Shown: piece after piece, positions 35,044 through 45,059 of the stretch
How the letters are laid out: every line of letters starts with the position of its first letter
Numbering within the stretch: position 1 is the stretch's first letter
Assembly: GCF_000346465.2 (NCBI RefSeq)
Contig: NC_034010.1
Location: 14,671,248-14,735,247 of the forward strand
Source of the DNA: Prunus persica
Taxonomy: Eukaryota; Streptophyta; Magnoliopsida; Rosales; Rosaceae
Reading direction: 5' to 3'
DNA length: 64,000 nt
Notes under the pieces: model-generated
The model's input: the letters and a program-made list of their open reading frames with translations, nothing else
The model's database searches: none
Told to the model about the DNA's origin: nothing
Translations under genes and position numbers: made by a program

Positions 35044-37380
35044 ATGGCAAGCACTTGCAGAATATGTGTTCTCGTTATAGTAAGTGTATTATTGCTTGGT
35101 CTTGGTGCCTTGTTTGCCTATCTTTTTTGTGGTACATTATACCAAATAAATAGTACATTATTTACGGAGAGCCATCCTAAGTGCATCTCATCTGCCTGCG
35201 GTAACATCCACAACATAACCAGCCCTTTTCGACTAGCCAACGATCCAAATCAAAGCAACTGCAACTGGAATTACCACCTCTTTTGTCACAACAACCTCAC
35301 AGTATTGAGAGTACATCGGGGAAACTACTCTGTGCAGGCAATCAACTACGACAACTTCACAATCCGAGTTGTAGATCCTGGCATTCGCAACAATAATTTC
35401 TCCTCCATCCCCCGTTATTCGCTTTCCATTTACAACATCACTTATTACAATGATTTTGAATTAGCATCAAGTACAACACCTATAACTTTCTTCAAATGTG
35501 CAAAAACAGTGAACTCATCTGTGATGAGAACGCATAATTATGTCAAGCAAGGGAATATAACGGCATCAGATATGGAGGACGGGTGCAGAATAGAGTGGAC
35601 GACTTTGATGAGTAAGTCGTTCTTGTACGAAAAGAACAGAAACTTTTCTTATCATGACATACACAGCGCACTGGGGTATGGCTTTGAGCTTCAATTCCGC
35701 TTTCGCAGAATAGAGTGGACCCGCTACAAATTTGGTTTGTGAATTACTTGCTATATTCCAAGTCTACAATTTCTTACTCAAACTTTCTGAATTTCTCCAA
35801 ATGTCACTTGTTTAAATCTATCATCTATGACTTTTTGTTACACTTTATTTCTCATTTTCAATCATTTGTTTTGTTTAGTTTTACTTGAAATAAGGCGATA
35901 CAGGGCTGAAAACCAGAAAGACATATGGAAAAAATACGTCAAATATTCTTGAAAATAAAAATTCTACCAATTTTAAATAGTTTTATTACTTGTATTTTGT
36001 CCGGCTACTTTAATTGCTTTCTCTCTTCTTCACCTTCCTCATATGATGTAGTATGCTAATTAGTCTTAGTCAACCATTAAGCAGGGCAGAGTATATATAT
36101 TTGTGCTTCGAAATTTCAAACTTATGTCAAGTCTTTGATTTTGGTCACTTTTTCTTGTATCTCTTGCAGATATTTACGATTGGCTGATACTCGGTAAGAG
36201 TTTGCATATTCCTTTAGTACAGAATTGCCTATCAGTCAGTAGAGAAAACAAATGGAAGCAAAGAGGAAGGTTATGACGCACATATATTATATCCAATAAA
36301 ACATGTCATTTGTGATTCTTTTTGTGATGTTGCTTTGCAGGAGCATATCTCCCAATAAGATCTATATTTGGGGTTCCATTTCTGGCTGCTCTTCTAATCT
36401 ACAAACGCCGAAGAATGCATTTGTCAATGTATAGCAGCATAGAAGAATTCCTACAAAGTGATAACAACCTCATTCCGATAAGGTACTCTTACTCAGATAT
36501 TAAAAAGATGACCAGCAGATTCAATGAGAAGTTGGGTGAAGGAGGTTATGGCTCTGTATTTAAAGGAAAGTTACGCAGTGGTCGATTTGTAGCAGTTAAA
36601 ATGTTGGAGAAGCCTAAAGCTAACGGACAAGATTTCATAAGTGAGGTAGCTACTATCGGGAGGATTCACCATTTTAATATGGTTCAACTTGTTGGTTATT
36701 GTGTTGAGGGATCAAAGCGTGCCCTAATTTATAACTTCATGCCTAATGGGTCTCTTGATAAATACATTTATTACAAAGAAGGAAGCAACCCCTTAGGTTG
36801 GAAGAAAATGTATGAAATTTCTCTTGGAGTGGCTCAAGGGATCGAATATCTACATCGAGGTTGTGACATGCAAATTCTACATTTTGACATCAAGCCTCAC
36901 AATATTCTTCTTGATGAGAATTTCATCCCAAAAATTTCTGATTTTGGGCTTGCAAAGCTATATCCTGTAGGTAATACCATCGTCTCTTTGACGGCAGCAA
37001 GAGGAACAATGGGATACATGGCTCCTGAGTTGTTTTACAAAAATATTGGAGGTGTCTCATACAAAGCTGATGTCTATAGTTTTGGAATGTTGTTGATGGA
37101 AATGGCAAGTAGAAGGAAGAATTTGAACGCATCCATAGAGCATTCAAGCCAAATTTATTTTCCTCTTTGGGTCTCAGACCAATTTTGCATGGGCAAAGAG
37201 CTTGAGATGGATGATGCTACAGAAGACGAAAAGAAAATAATAAAAAAGATGATTATAACTGCTTTATGGTGTATACAATTGAAGCCAAGCCATCGTCCTT
37301 CGATGAACAAAGTTATAGAGATGCTTGAGGGAGAGGTTGAATGCCTGCAACTCCCTCCCAAGCTTCTTTTATGTCCATGA
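35044..37380 (+). CDS. LRK10L: LRK10L-type receptor-like kinase, gene A (three exons, 584 aa)
   Basis: Exons 35044-35734, 36170-36193 (24 nt) and 36341-37380 join in phase (691+24+1040 nt). The start ATG at 35044 gives an N-terminal hydrophobic segment ([20 protein letters not shown]). A GUB_WAK-type ectodomain follows: [35 protein letters not shown] and Cys-containing [10 protein letters not shown]. The micro-exon and exon 3 give a membrane segment ([12 protein letters not shown]) and a basic stop-transfer KRRR. The kinase has [21 protein letters not shown] and APE; F before the catalytic D makes it non-RD, common in immune receptors. Likely a plasma-membrane wall or pathogen sensor. The stop TGA is the first three bases of a solo LTR. 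The apparent exon 1 stop at 35742 lies in intron 1. Confidence 0.9.
35879..35952 (+). other. Possible alternative terminal exon in intron 1 of gene A
   Basis: After the acceptor TTTGTTTAG at 35870-35878, a frame in the correct phase for exon 1 (phase 1) reads [18 protein letters not shown] and ends at TGA 35950-35952. Copy C has the same exon at 62207-62337, also in phase. Use of it would give a receptor without a kinase. Confidence 0.5.
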
Positions 37381-37811
37381 TGTAGAACAAATGGATGAAT
37401 GGATTGAAGAAGAATTGGAGCGAAGAATGGCAAAAGGACGCAGCAGGAATTTACAGATTTGATGTCCGATTGGGTCGCATAAAATTTTCTTGAAAAGGAG
37501 CGACGCCACGTGTCCAACTCACCACTTTTTTGTGACATAAGGTAGATTTTGGGCTTTCAAAAATGCATTTAAAGATTGTAATTAATTTATAGACTTCCTG
37601 TTTATTTTGTTTTAAGCTTTCAATAACTCCCTAGGGCTGTCCAATTGGTGAGAATGATGTATTTAGATGGCTGTCATGTATGGTTGAACTCAACTCATGT
37701 TTTATCAAATAATACAGACAATGAGAATTTTCTCTCTAACTTTCTAGTGGATTCCAGGTTTATGTTCTTTTTCTAAGTTACGCTTGTAACCTATTTGCTT
37801 GTGCTGCGTCA
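37378..37811 (+). mobile_element. Solo LTR, probably Ty1-copia (434 bp), at the end of gene A
   Basis: It begins TGATGTAG and ends GCTGCGTCA, with a perfect target duplication GTCCA at 37373-37377 and 37812-37816. The interrupted coding end (CAACAAGAGATGCCCAG) continues after it, as it does uninterrupted in copy C at 63913. The right part (AACTTTCTAGTGGATTCC, TTCTTTTTCTAAG) looks like a copia R-U5, but the family was not confirmed. Confidence 0.85.
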
Positions 37812-38301
37812 GTCCACAACAAGAGATGCCCAGAGACCATCTTCATGGTAATTCGAATCCGATGTGTTCTAACACAGAGTTAACTCGAAACTTTCTGAAT
37901 TTCTCCAAATGTCACTTGTTTAGATATATGAATTTTTGTTCGGCTTTATTTCTCATTTTCAATCAAGGGATACGTGAAATATTATTTAAAAATAAAAATT
38001 CTAACAATTTTAAATAGTTTTATTACTTGTATTTTGTCTGGCTACTTTAATTCCCTTCTCTCTTCTTCACCTTCCTCATATGATGTAGTCTGCTAATTAG
38101 TCTTAGTCAACCATTAACCAGGGCAGAGTATATATATTTGTGCATAGAAATTTCAAACTTATGTCAAGCCTTTGATTTTGGTCAGTTTTTCTTGTATCTA
38201 TTTCTCTTTGCAGATATTGAAGATTTCCTAATACTCAGTAAGAATTTGCATATAGTTTTAGTGCAGAATTGACTTTCCTATCAGTCAATAGAAAAAATAG
38301 A

Positions 38302-39892
38302 GGTTAATTTCAGTTTGGTACAAACTGAACTCTCACCCTTAAGGCATGTTTGTCCCTACACTCTCAATTGTAACAATGAAGTATTTTATGTTCGAACCCC
38401 TACGTCTCCCAACCACCTACTGAGCCTTATCCAACCCGCTGCGAATGAGTTTGTGTGTATAGCTACGACGTGTAATATTTATAAGGTCTTTAAAATGTCT
38501 GCAAGCTAATATTATCTAGGATAAATTTCCATATAAAAAAAAATTCCCTAAGGATAAATTTAGTATAATGTTAATTATTATTTTATTATGGATTTGTATT
38601 TTTAATTTTTTTTGGTTATATATTAAGGAGTTGTATTATTATTCACTATTGAAATTTAATATTGTTCATTATATGTGATACTAAGTTTGAACTTTAATAG
38701 GAATTCTTTTTATGTGGTACTAAGTTACTCATACATTTTATCTTTGTTTTTTTGGTCAAGCTCATATATCTTATCATATGTATCAAGTGTAATATATTAT
38801 AGTACATTATTATAACTAAAAAATTATGGTGTGTTAAATTTTCTTTCACTAATTACTACATATTTTCTAAAGTCACAGTATTTGTCAAGTCGCTTCATAA
38901 TCAACTTAAATCACTCAAATCCACCATGCCATGCATTTCTTTCCATTTTTTTTTGGTGATAAAATAATAGACAATTAACTAAGTCAACATCCTCTAAAGT
39001 TTCAAGGCCAAAAGTTACTTTTGGTCCCTGTAGTTTGACATTTCAACCACCTTTGAACTTGTAGTTTGAATTCCGTCAATTTTTCCATTGTAGTTTCGTA
39101 TTTGTAGCAATTCAAGGACATGTTAGTATTCTTGTCAATTTCTTTAACGATGCAAGGGGCAATTTCGTCAACCCAAAACCCTTGAGCATAAAAGCTTGTT
39201 TGAAATTCTCCCCGTTTCATATTAGGGCTCAAAATTCAACCACTAATCCCAATTTTTGAATAACCCTAAACCCAAATGACCAATTTCAAGCCCTAATATG
39301 AAATTAGGGTAGTTCCAGACGAGCTTTTATGCTTAAGGATTATGGGTTGATGAAATTGCCCCTTGCGTCGTCCAAGAAATTGATAGGAATACTAACTTGT
39401 CCTTAAATTGCTACAAATACGAAACTATTGGGTCAAAATTGACGGAATTGAAACTACAAGGTCAAAAGTGGTTGAAGTGCCAAACTATAGGGACCAAAAG
39501 TGACTTTTAGCCACGTTTCAACAAAAACTTCCAAGTTTTCTCCCAATTTCCATGATTTTTATTCAATTTTTATTGATATCGATATTTCCATTGATATATC
39601 CGTGCTTTTGGATCACCGATATTTCCGAAACTCTCGATATTTTAGACCTTGCTTCTAGCGATATCTATGGTAGCACTGCCACTCTCTCCTCCTTGTCCCA
39701 CCCCAGCCCGACTGCTTCCTCCCACACCTCCACCAGCCCAATGAGCACAACCTAGTAGCCTCACTCCAAACCCCGACCTGTTAGACCCCGACAATCCAAC
39801 ACTCTCGTTGGTTTAGGTATTGCATGAATTTTTTTTCTTCACTTTTTTGAGAGTGCAGAGACAAATACAGGGTACCAAACTGAAATTAATCC
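38302..39892. mobile_element. Mutator-like non-autonomous element in intron 2 of copy B (1.6 kb)
   Basis: The ends are inverted: GGTTAATTTCAGTTTGGTAC at 38302 against GTACCAAACTGAAATTAATCC at 39872-39892, with further pairing of TTTGTCCCTACACTCTC and GAGAGTGCAGAGACAAA. The flanks are A-rich, so a target duplication cannot be judged. No transposase is seen. A second repeat is nested at 39006-39512. Confidence 0.65.
39006..39512. mobile_element. Fold-back MITE with about 230-bp inverted arms (Mutator type)
   Basis: GGCCAAAAGTTACTTTTGGTCC at the left mirrors GGACCAAAAGTGACTTTTAGCC at the right, and the complementarity continues inward through most of the element, including GACGAAATTGCCCCTTGC-like text. 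The flanks AAGTTTCAA (38997-39005) and ACGTTTCAA (39513-39521) form a 9-bp target duplication with one mismatch, as for Mutator-like elements. Its transcript would form a long hairpin. Confidence 0.85.
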
Positions 39893-40467
39893 AAAAAAAA
39901 ACAAAAAACAAAAAATGGAAGCAACCTGAAGAAGGTTATGACGCACATATATTATATCCAATAAAGCATGTCACTTGTGATCCTTTTGTGATGTTCCTTT
40001 GTAGGAGCATTTTTCCCAATAAGATCTATATTTGGGGTTCATGTCTGGCTGCTCTTCTGATCTACAAATGGCGAAGAATGCATTTGTCAATGTATAGCAC
40101 CATAGAAGTTAAAGGAAAGTTATGTAATGGTCGATTTGTAGCAATTAAAATGTTGGGGAAGTCTAAAGCAAATGGGTAAGATTTCATAAGTGAGGTAGCT
40201 ACTGTTGGGAGGATTCACCATGTTAATATGGTTCAACTTGTTGGTTATTGTATTGAGGGATCAAAGCGTGCCCTTATTTATAACTTCATGCCTAAGGGGG
40301 CTCTTGATAAATACATTTATTCCAAAGAAGGAAGCATATCTCCAAGTTGCAAGCAAATGTATGACATTTCTGTTGGAGTGGCTCTAGGGATCGAATATCT
40401 ACATCGAGGTTGTGACATGCAAATACTACATTTCGACATCAAACCTCACAATATTCTTCTTTATGAC

Positions 40468-40897
40468 TGGCGGACTCAGGAATTTTTTAGAAGAGGGGCA
40501 ACATTTAAAAGGCAAAAAGTATGTGAGGGAAATCCAAGTGCAAGGAGTCCATGAACCCATCTACAATAATCAACAGGGAAGAGAGAAACTTTGAATAAAT
40601 AAACATGAAATTTGCATAAAATAAAATAAAATTATAAGTTGAGAAACTAAGAAAGAACATATGCCAAATAAGGGGGATTAAAGCTCATAGATATTTATGA
40701 AGTAGAGATACATCATTAAGGGAATTTTGGGAGATAACAAGTTTATGTGAAACAAAAATCAAATTGAATATTACAAAATCTCTTTTAGACATATACTCGA
40801 ACACATGGTGGGCACCAGCAGAGGGGCAAATTCCAACCACCCCAAAGGATTTTCCGACGAAGGGAGGTGCTGCTCCCTCATGTGTAGGTCTGCCTTT
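40468..40897. mobile_element. Unclassified insertion (about 430 bp) in kinase exon of copy B
   Basis: The kinase sequence stops after CTTCTTTATGA and resumes at AAGATTTCTGACTTTGGGC. The insert starts CTGGCGGACTCAGGAATTTT and ends GTAGGTCTGCCTTTTCAT; GGCGGACT and AGGTCTGCC are weakly inverted. No open frame of use and no certain target duplication. Confidence 0.5.
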
Positions 40898-41550
40898 TCA
40901 TCTGAAAGATTTCTGACTTTGGGCTTGCAAAATTATACCCAGTAGGTAATACCATCATTTCTTTGATGGCAGCAAGGGGGACAATGGGATAAATGGCACC
41001 TGAGTTATTCTTAAAAATATTGGAGCTGTCTCACACAAAACCGATGTCTATAGTTTTGGAATGTTATTTATGGAAATTGTGAGTAGAATGAAGAATTTGA
41101 ATGCATCAATAGAGCATTCAAGCCAAATTTTTTTTCCTCTTTGGGTCTCAGTCTGCATGGGCAAAGAGTTTGAGATGAATGATGCTACAGAAGAGGAAAA
41201 ACGAAGAATAAAGAAGATGATTATAGCTGCTTTATGGTGTATACAATTGAAGCCAAGCGATCATCCTTCAATGAACAAAGTTACAGAGATGCTTGAGGGA
41301 GAGGTTGAATGCCTCCAAGCCCCTCCCAAGCTATTTTTATGTCCATAAGAAATGCCAGAGACAATCTTCCTTGTAATTCAAATCAAACGTGTTCGAACAG
41401 AGAGCTAACATTCACAACATAACCAGCCCTTTTCAACTAGCCAAAGATCCAAATCAAAGCAACTGCATGAACAAGGATTACTACCTTTGGGATTACGACG
41501 TCTTTTATCACAACAACCTCATAGTATTGGAAGTACATTCAGGAAACTAC

Positions 41551-42260
41551 TGTTTGTGCAAATAATCTCGCGGGAGAATATTTTCTTTGTGATTCTTCAA
41601 CCTTCGTTCTTCCTTCTCTCTCTTCCTCAATTCTCGTAGAAAAGACCAGAGTAAATAGACCATACCTGGGGGTGTTGGCCAAAGGCCTTCCGATGCCTAT
41701 GTTAGTTCGAGTGTTTGTAGGAAAACAATAGCTAACAAAAGTGTACGGAGATGTATGTATGGTGTGAACTGGGTGGCAAGCGCCGTGTGAAGAAAATATG
41801 GAGAGTGGAGAGTAGAGAGGTTGACTGCAAGGGTATTGCCGTTGGCTAGAGAGAGAGAGAGAGAGGGAGAAAGCTCCAAGTATTTTTCTAGGGTTTGAGT
41901 AGGTTTAGGTGTACCTTGAATGATGAATGAAGCCATCTATTTATAGGAGCCTCGATTTTGTAGAGAATAAAACTCTGATTAGGAAGGAGTTTATTCTTCA
42001 CCCAAGTTCGTAGAGATTGAGTCCATTAGGGATTTGATTGGAATCCAAATCTCTTAATTTGATGATGATTATATCTCATTATTAGGATAATATCTGAATT
42101 AATGATATTATCTTATTAAATACAAATAATATCCTGTAATTCAGATATTATCCTTATTAAATAATTTGCGAAATAAATTCGTTCAATTAATTAATTTAAG
42201 GGATATTCTTCTTTTCCACGTGGCGTGCTATGATTGGAGACGAAAATATTTGCTCTCACA
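41551..42260 (-). repeat. 3' LTR (710 bp) of the 41551 Tat element
   Basis: On the plus strand it runs from TGTTTGTGCAAATAATC to TTTGCTCTCACA. The bases next to it, AATGCCCCCCAGCT, are the polypurine tract read backwards (AGCTGGGGGGCATT). Confidence 0.9.
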
Positions 42261-42379
42261 AATGCCCCCCAGCTATCACGTGGCGCTTGTGTGGCATGTA
42301 GGAGATGAACTTATTTTTCGGGCTCTTCAACTGCGTCCGGGCTTTGTTCTGTGAGTTGGACTCTTTTTGCAGATTGGAT

Positions 42380-42480
42380 TCCCAATTGGAGTGGGCTTCT
42401 AACTGTTCTTGGAGTTGGGTTCCCAGTAGGAATGGGCTTGTGATTTCTTCATGACCTTGGACCCCTAACCTGTATAAATG
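42380..42480 (+). promoter_or_regulatory. Promoter of the antisense ORF in the 41551 element
   Basis: GGAGTTGGGTTCCCAGTAGG, GGGCTTGTGATTTC and TATAAATG (42473-42480) followed by CAAGGC match the promoter at 29495-29600 piece by piece. The leader (GAGAGAGATCTTGG, GAGGAGTTGTCGTGCA) leads to a possible splice donor AAG/GTATGT at 42599-42604. Confidence 0.7.
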
Positions 42481-42982
42481 CAAGGCCTTTCTTCACTCTT
42501 CTTCACATCACAAACTTAACTTCTCTACTTTCTAGCTTGAGAGAGATCTTGGAGAATTTGTACTGCTTGTCGAAGAGAGGAGTTGTCGTGCATCCCAAGG
42601 TATGTCGAGCAGGTTAATATTGTTTATTCTTCGTCTTTTCTTCTTCGCGGAGAGGACCAGTTGGATTGGACCAGGCAGGTTGTCATTCTAACTAGTAGCC
42701 AAAGACAATTGGAGCCACGGTGGCCACTAGTGGCTGCTAAGTGAGTGCCAGGAGGAAGTTGGTGGTCTGCCCCCTGTCCAGGATGTTGAGAGATGGAAGC
42801 AGAATGGTCTAAACTATGATGATCTAACTATTAGATAGGAGGAGTGCTCTGACGGATCCCCCTAAAAAAGGAAGTCAAATGTCACGTCTTCAAGAAATGA
42901 AGTTGCAACTTCGCCGATGAAGGATGTGTCTCCGTTGAGGAAAAAGCCAAGGATCCCTTCTGTTGAGAAAATCAAGTAGGAG

Positions 42983-44064
42983 TTGTTCCCCCATCATCAG
43001 CTAAGGTTAAACATTTTGTTGGTGCAGATAACAAGAAGATTAACGGTATGCCCAATATTAGGGATGTTCCGCTCAAGCCTCTTACTGACAAGTTTGGAGA
43101 CCGTGATCTGCTCCGTGAAGTGGTCCGCTCGAGAACTATTTTACTTGCTAAGAGGCAAGGAGATGCAGATATTCCTCTCTGAGGTTCGAGTCGTTTGTAC
43201 CAGTAAAAGGATGGAGATTGAACTAGAAGGTCTGCTCATCCGCCCAACCATCACGATCCAGCTGTTGAGTCACAAGCATTAAAGTAAGGAGTTGATTCAG
43301 CGTCGTTGATTCCTTTAGAGGTGAGGATGGCGGTGGCTAGGGGTTCTTCTGCAACGTCAGCGGCTAATCCCAAGGTGAACAAATCCAGGCATGCAGGGGA
43401 TGCAGGCGTGTCTGATCTGCTGAAGACGAACTTCCTGTTAAGCCCGTCTGCTTTCTTTAGGATGGTTAATCATATCTATGAGGCTGGCGATCTTAGTACC
43501 TTCTCAAGTCTTTCCTTGGAAAAACAAAGGGAAGCAACATTTCATCTGCTTCAAAAATAAGTAGTTTTTGCTGCTGAAACTATTCGAAACTCGTCTGCTG
43601 TTGCCCCTTCTTTTGCTGCTGAATTGGTTAGTCGAAAAGATGCTTACTTCCATCTTAAGCGCAACAATGCAGACATCTTTCTTAGCTATGACAAGCTCCT
43701 GCCTAGATTTCACGCCTACCACAAGTCAGCTGAAAAATTCAAGTTCGAAGCTACCATGGATGCATACAAGCTGAGCTACTTGGATTGCACAAATGGAAAT
43801 GATCCCTTCTATGCCATTGGAGATGGAGACATCAAGATGCTCTATCCTGACTTGCTCCCTGTGCAAAGTGAGCAGGTTAATGCTGTGAATATGGAAAGAG
43901 ATGAAAAGCAGGAGGCCAAAGAGACGATAGCTGAAGAGGATGCAGCTGATGAGGTGGTGGCAGATGTCACAGATCAGGCAGTTGGAGCTACTGAGAGCGT
44001 GGCTAATCAGGCTGATGCCAAAGAGGTTGTAGATCAGGAATCTCTTATCAACGCCTCAGAGTAG
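42983..44064 (+). pseudogene. Antisense ORF (aORF) of the 41551 element
   Basis: It reads opposite to the element's pol. The first block has DNKKINGMPNIRDVPLK (about 43028). A second frame (43306-43560) carries DLLKTNFLLSPSAFFR and LEKQREATFHLLQK. After one TAA (43558-43560) the same frame continues to 44064 with ELVSRKDAYFHLKRNN, KFKFEATMDAYK and an acidic tail rich in D, E, V and A. The last part resembles a coiled coil followed by an acidic domain. Product unknown. A frameshift between the blocks and the single stop show decay. Confidence 0.7.
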
Positions 44065-44224
44065 ACGAATGCTTCTTTATTTCTTTTCATCTTTTATAAT
44101 CTGCTTTTTGTTTGTTTAGAATAATTGGTCTTGGTTGGTCACTTTGCTATGGAAATTTCAATTTTTTTTTTTCAACTTCAATTTGTGTATTGTCTTGTGA
44201 ACTGCTTGAGTAACCGACTAGTGT

Positions 44225-44940
44225 CTTAGTTGTGCATTTCCCATAGGATATTACAAAAGCCAGAGTCCCATTTGAGGGACTCCAAGCGTCTTCTATATCT
44301 CCTGAAGGACGCTTTTGGTCGTCGCCCTACGTCTCCTAAGGGACGTTGCTTATGGGCAACTGTATGACTATCTTGCCCGCATTAAGAAAAGGATAGGAAC
44401 CTAGATACCTCCTTAAGAAATTTCTTGCGTGCCCTGCGTCTCTCGAAAGACGTTCCTTGTGGGCTGCGGGCCCCGAAGGATGCTGTGTGACCATCTGCCT
44501 CCCTTAGAAAATGAATAGGAACCTGGATACCTCCATTAGGATGCAAGGAGACCTCTCTTAGGAAATTCCTTGCACACTATGCGTCTCCTTGAGGAAGATT
44601 CTTTGCAGGCTGCGTCTCCTGTAGGACGCTTTTAGTTGTCGCCCAACGTCTCCTGAAGAACGTTGTTTATGGGCAACTGTATGACTATCATGCTCCCTTT
44701 AGAAAATGGATAGGAACCTGGATACCTAGCTTAGGACATTTCTAGCGCACCATGCGTCTCCTGAAGGACGCTCCTTGTAGGCTATGCGCCTCAAAGGACG
44801 TTGTGTGACTATCACGCTTTTCTTAAGAATACCTCTCTTTAAGAAGCATGGAGACCTCCCTTAGGAAATTCCTGGCGCTCTAGTAGGACACTTTTGGTCG
44901 TCACTCAGCATCTCCCGAAGGACTCTACTTATGGCCAACC
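44225..44940. repeat. Hairpin-rich tandem repeat between aORF and pol ends
   Basis: The motif CGTCTCCTGAAGGACG and variants occur about ten times, most with complementary ends: GCGTC..GACGC, AACGT..ACGTT. Longer repeats contain GGATAGGAACCTGGATACCT (near 44393, 44510, 44706) and GGGCAACTGTATGACTATC (near 44355, 44670). The region is where the convergent sense (pol) and antisense (aORF) units meet. Confidence 0.8.
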
Positions 44941-45059
44941 ACTTTTTTTTTCTTTTCTTCTTGTACATTTTGGAATGAAAAACTTAACTTTTATTGATGT
45001 TCATGAGATTACATCGCTTTATTCGAAATGGAAATAACTGAAGAAAAAACCCGGAGCTA

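Larger units (their letters stand above)
37817..41348 (+). pseudogene. LRK10L copy B, truncated and broken
   Basis: The old C-terminal tail of gene A (37817 to about 37885) joins intron 1 of this copy, so exon 1 and the ectodomain are gone. The 24-nt micro-exon (38214-38237) and exon 3 start (40005) remain. Intron 2 carries the 38302-39892 insertion. Exon 3 lacks the glycine-rich loop (the frame jumps from STIE to VKGKL), has a nonsense TAA at 40177-40179, a 430-bp insertion at 40468-40897 just after [11 protein letters not shown], a mutated GTMG-stop, and a frameshift near 41010. It ends at TAA 41346-41348. Confidence 0.88.

Noticed and set aside
35735..35742. Stop codon after KFGL as the end of an ectodomain-only gene
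   Set aside because: The GT at 35735 is a donor in phase with the micro-exon and kinase exon, and all four copies keep this arrangement. The stop is in the intron.
44225..44940. CRISPR-like array from regularly spaced short repeats
   Set aside because: The repeats are imperfect, the spacers are themselves repeated, and the setting is a plant retrotransposon. No cas gene exists.
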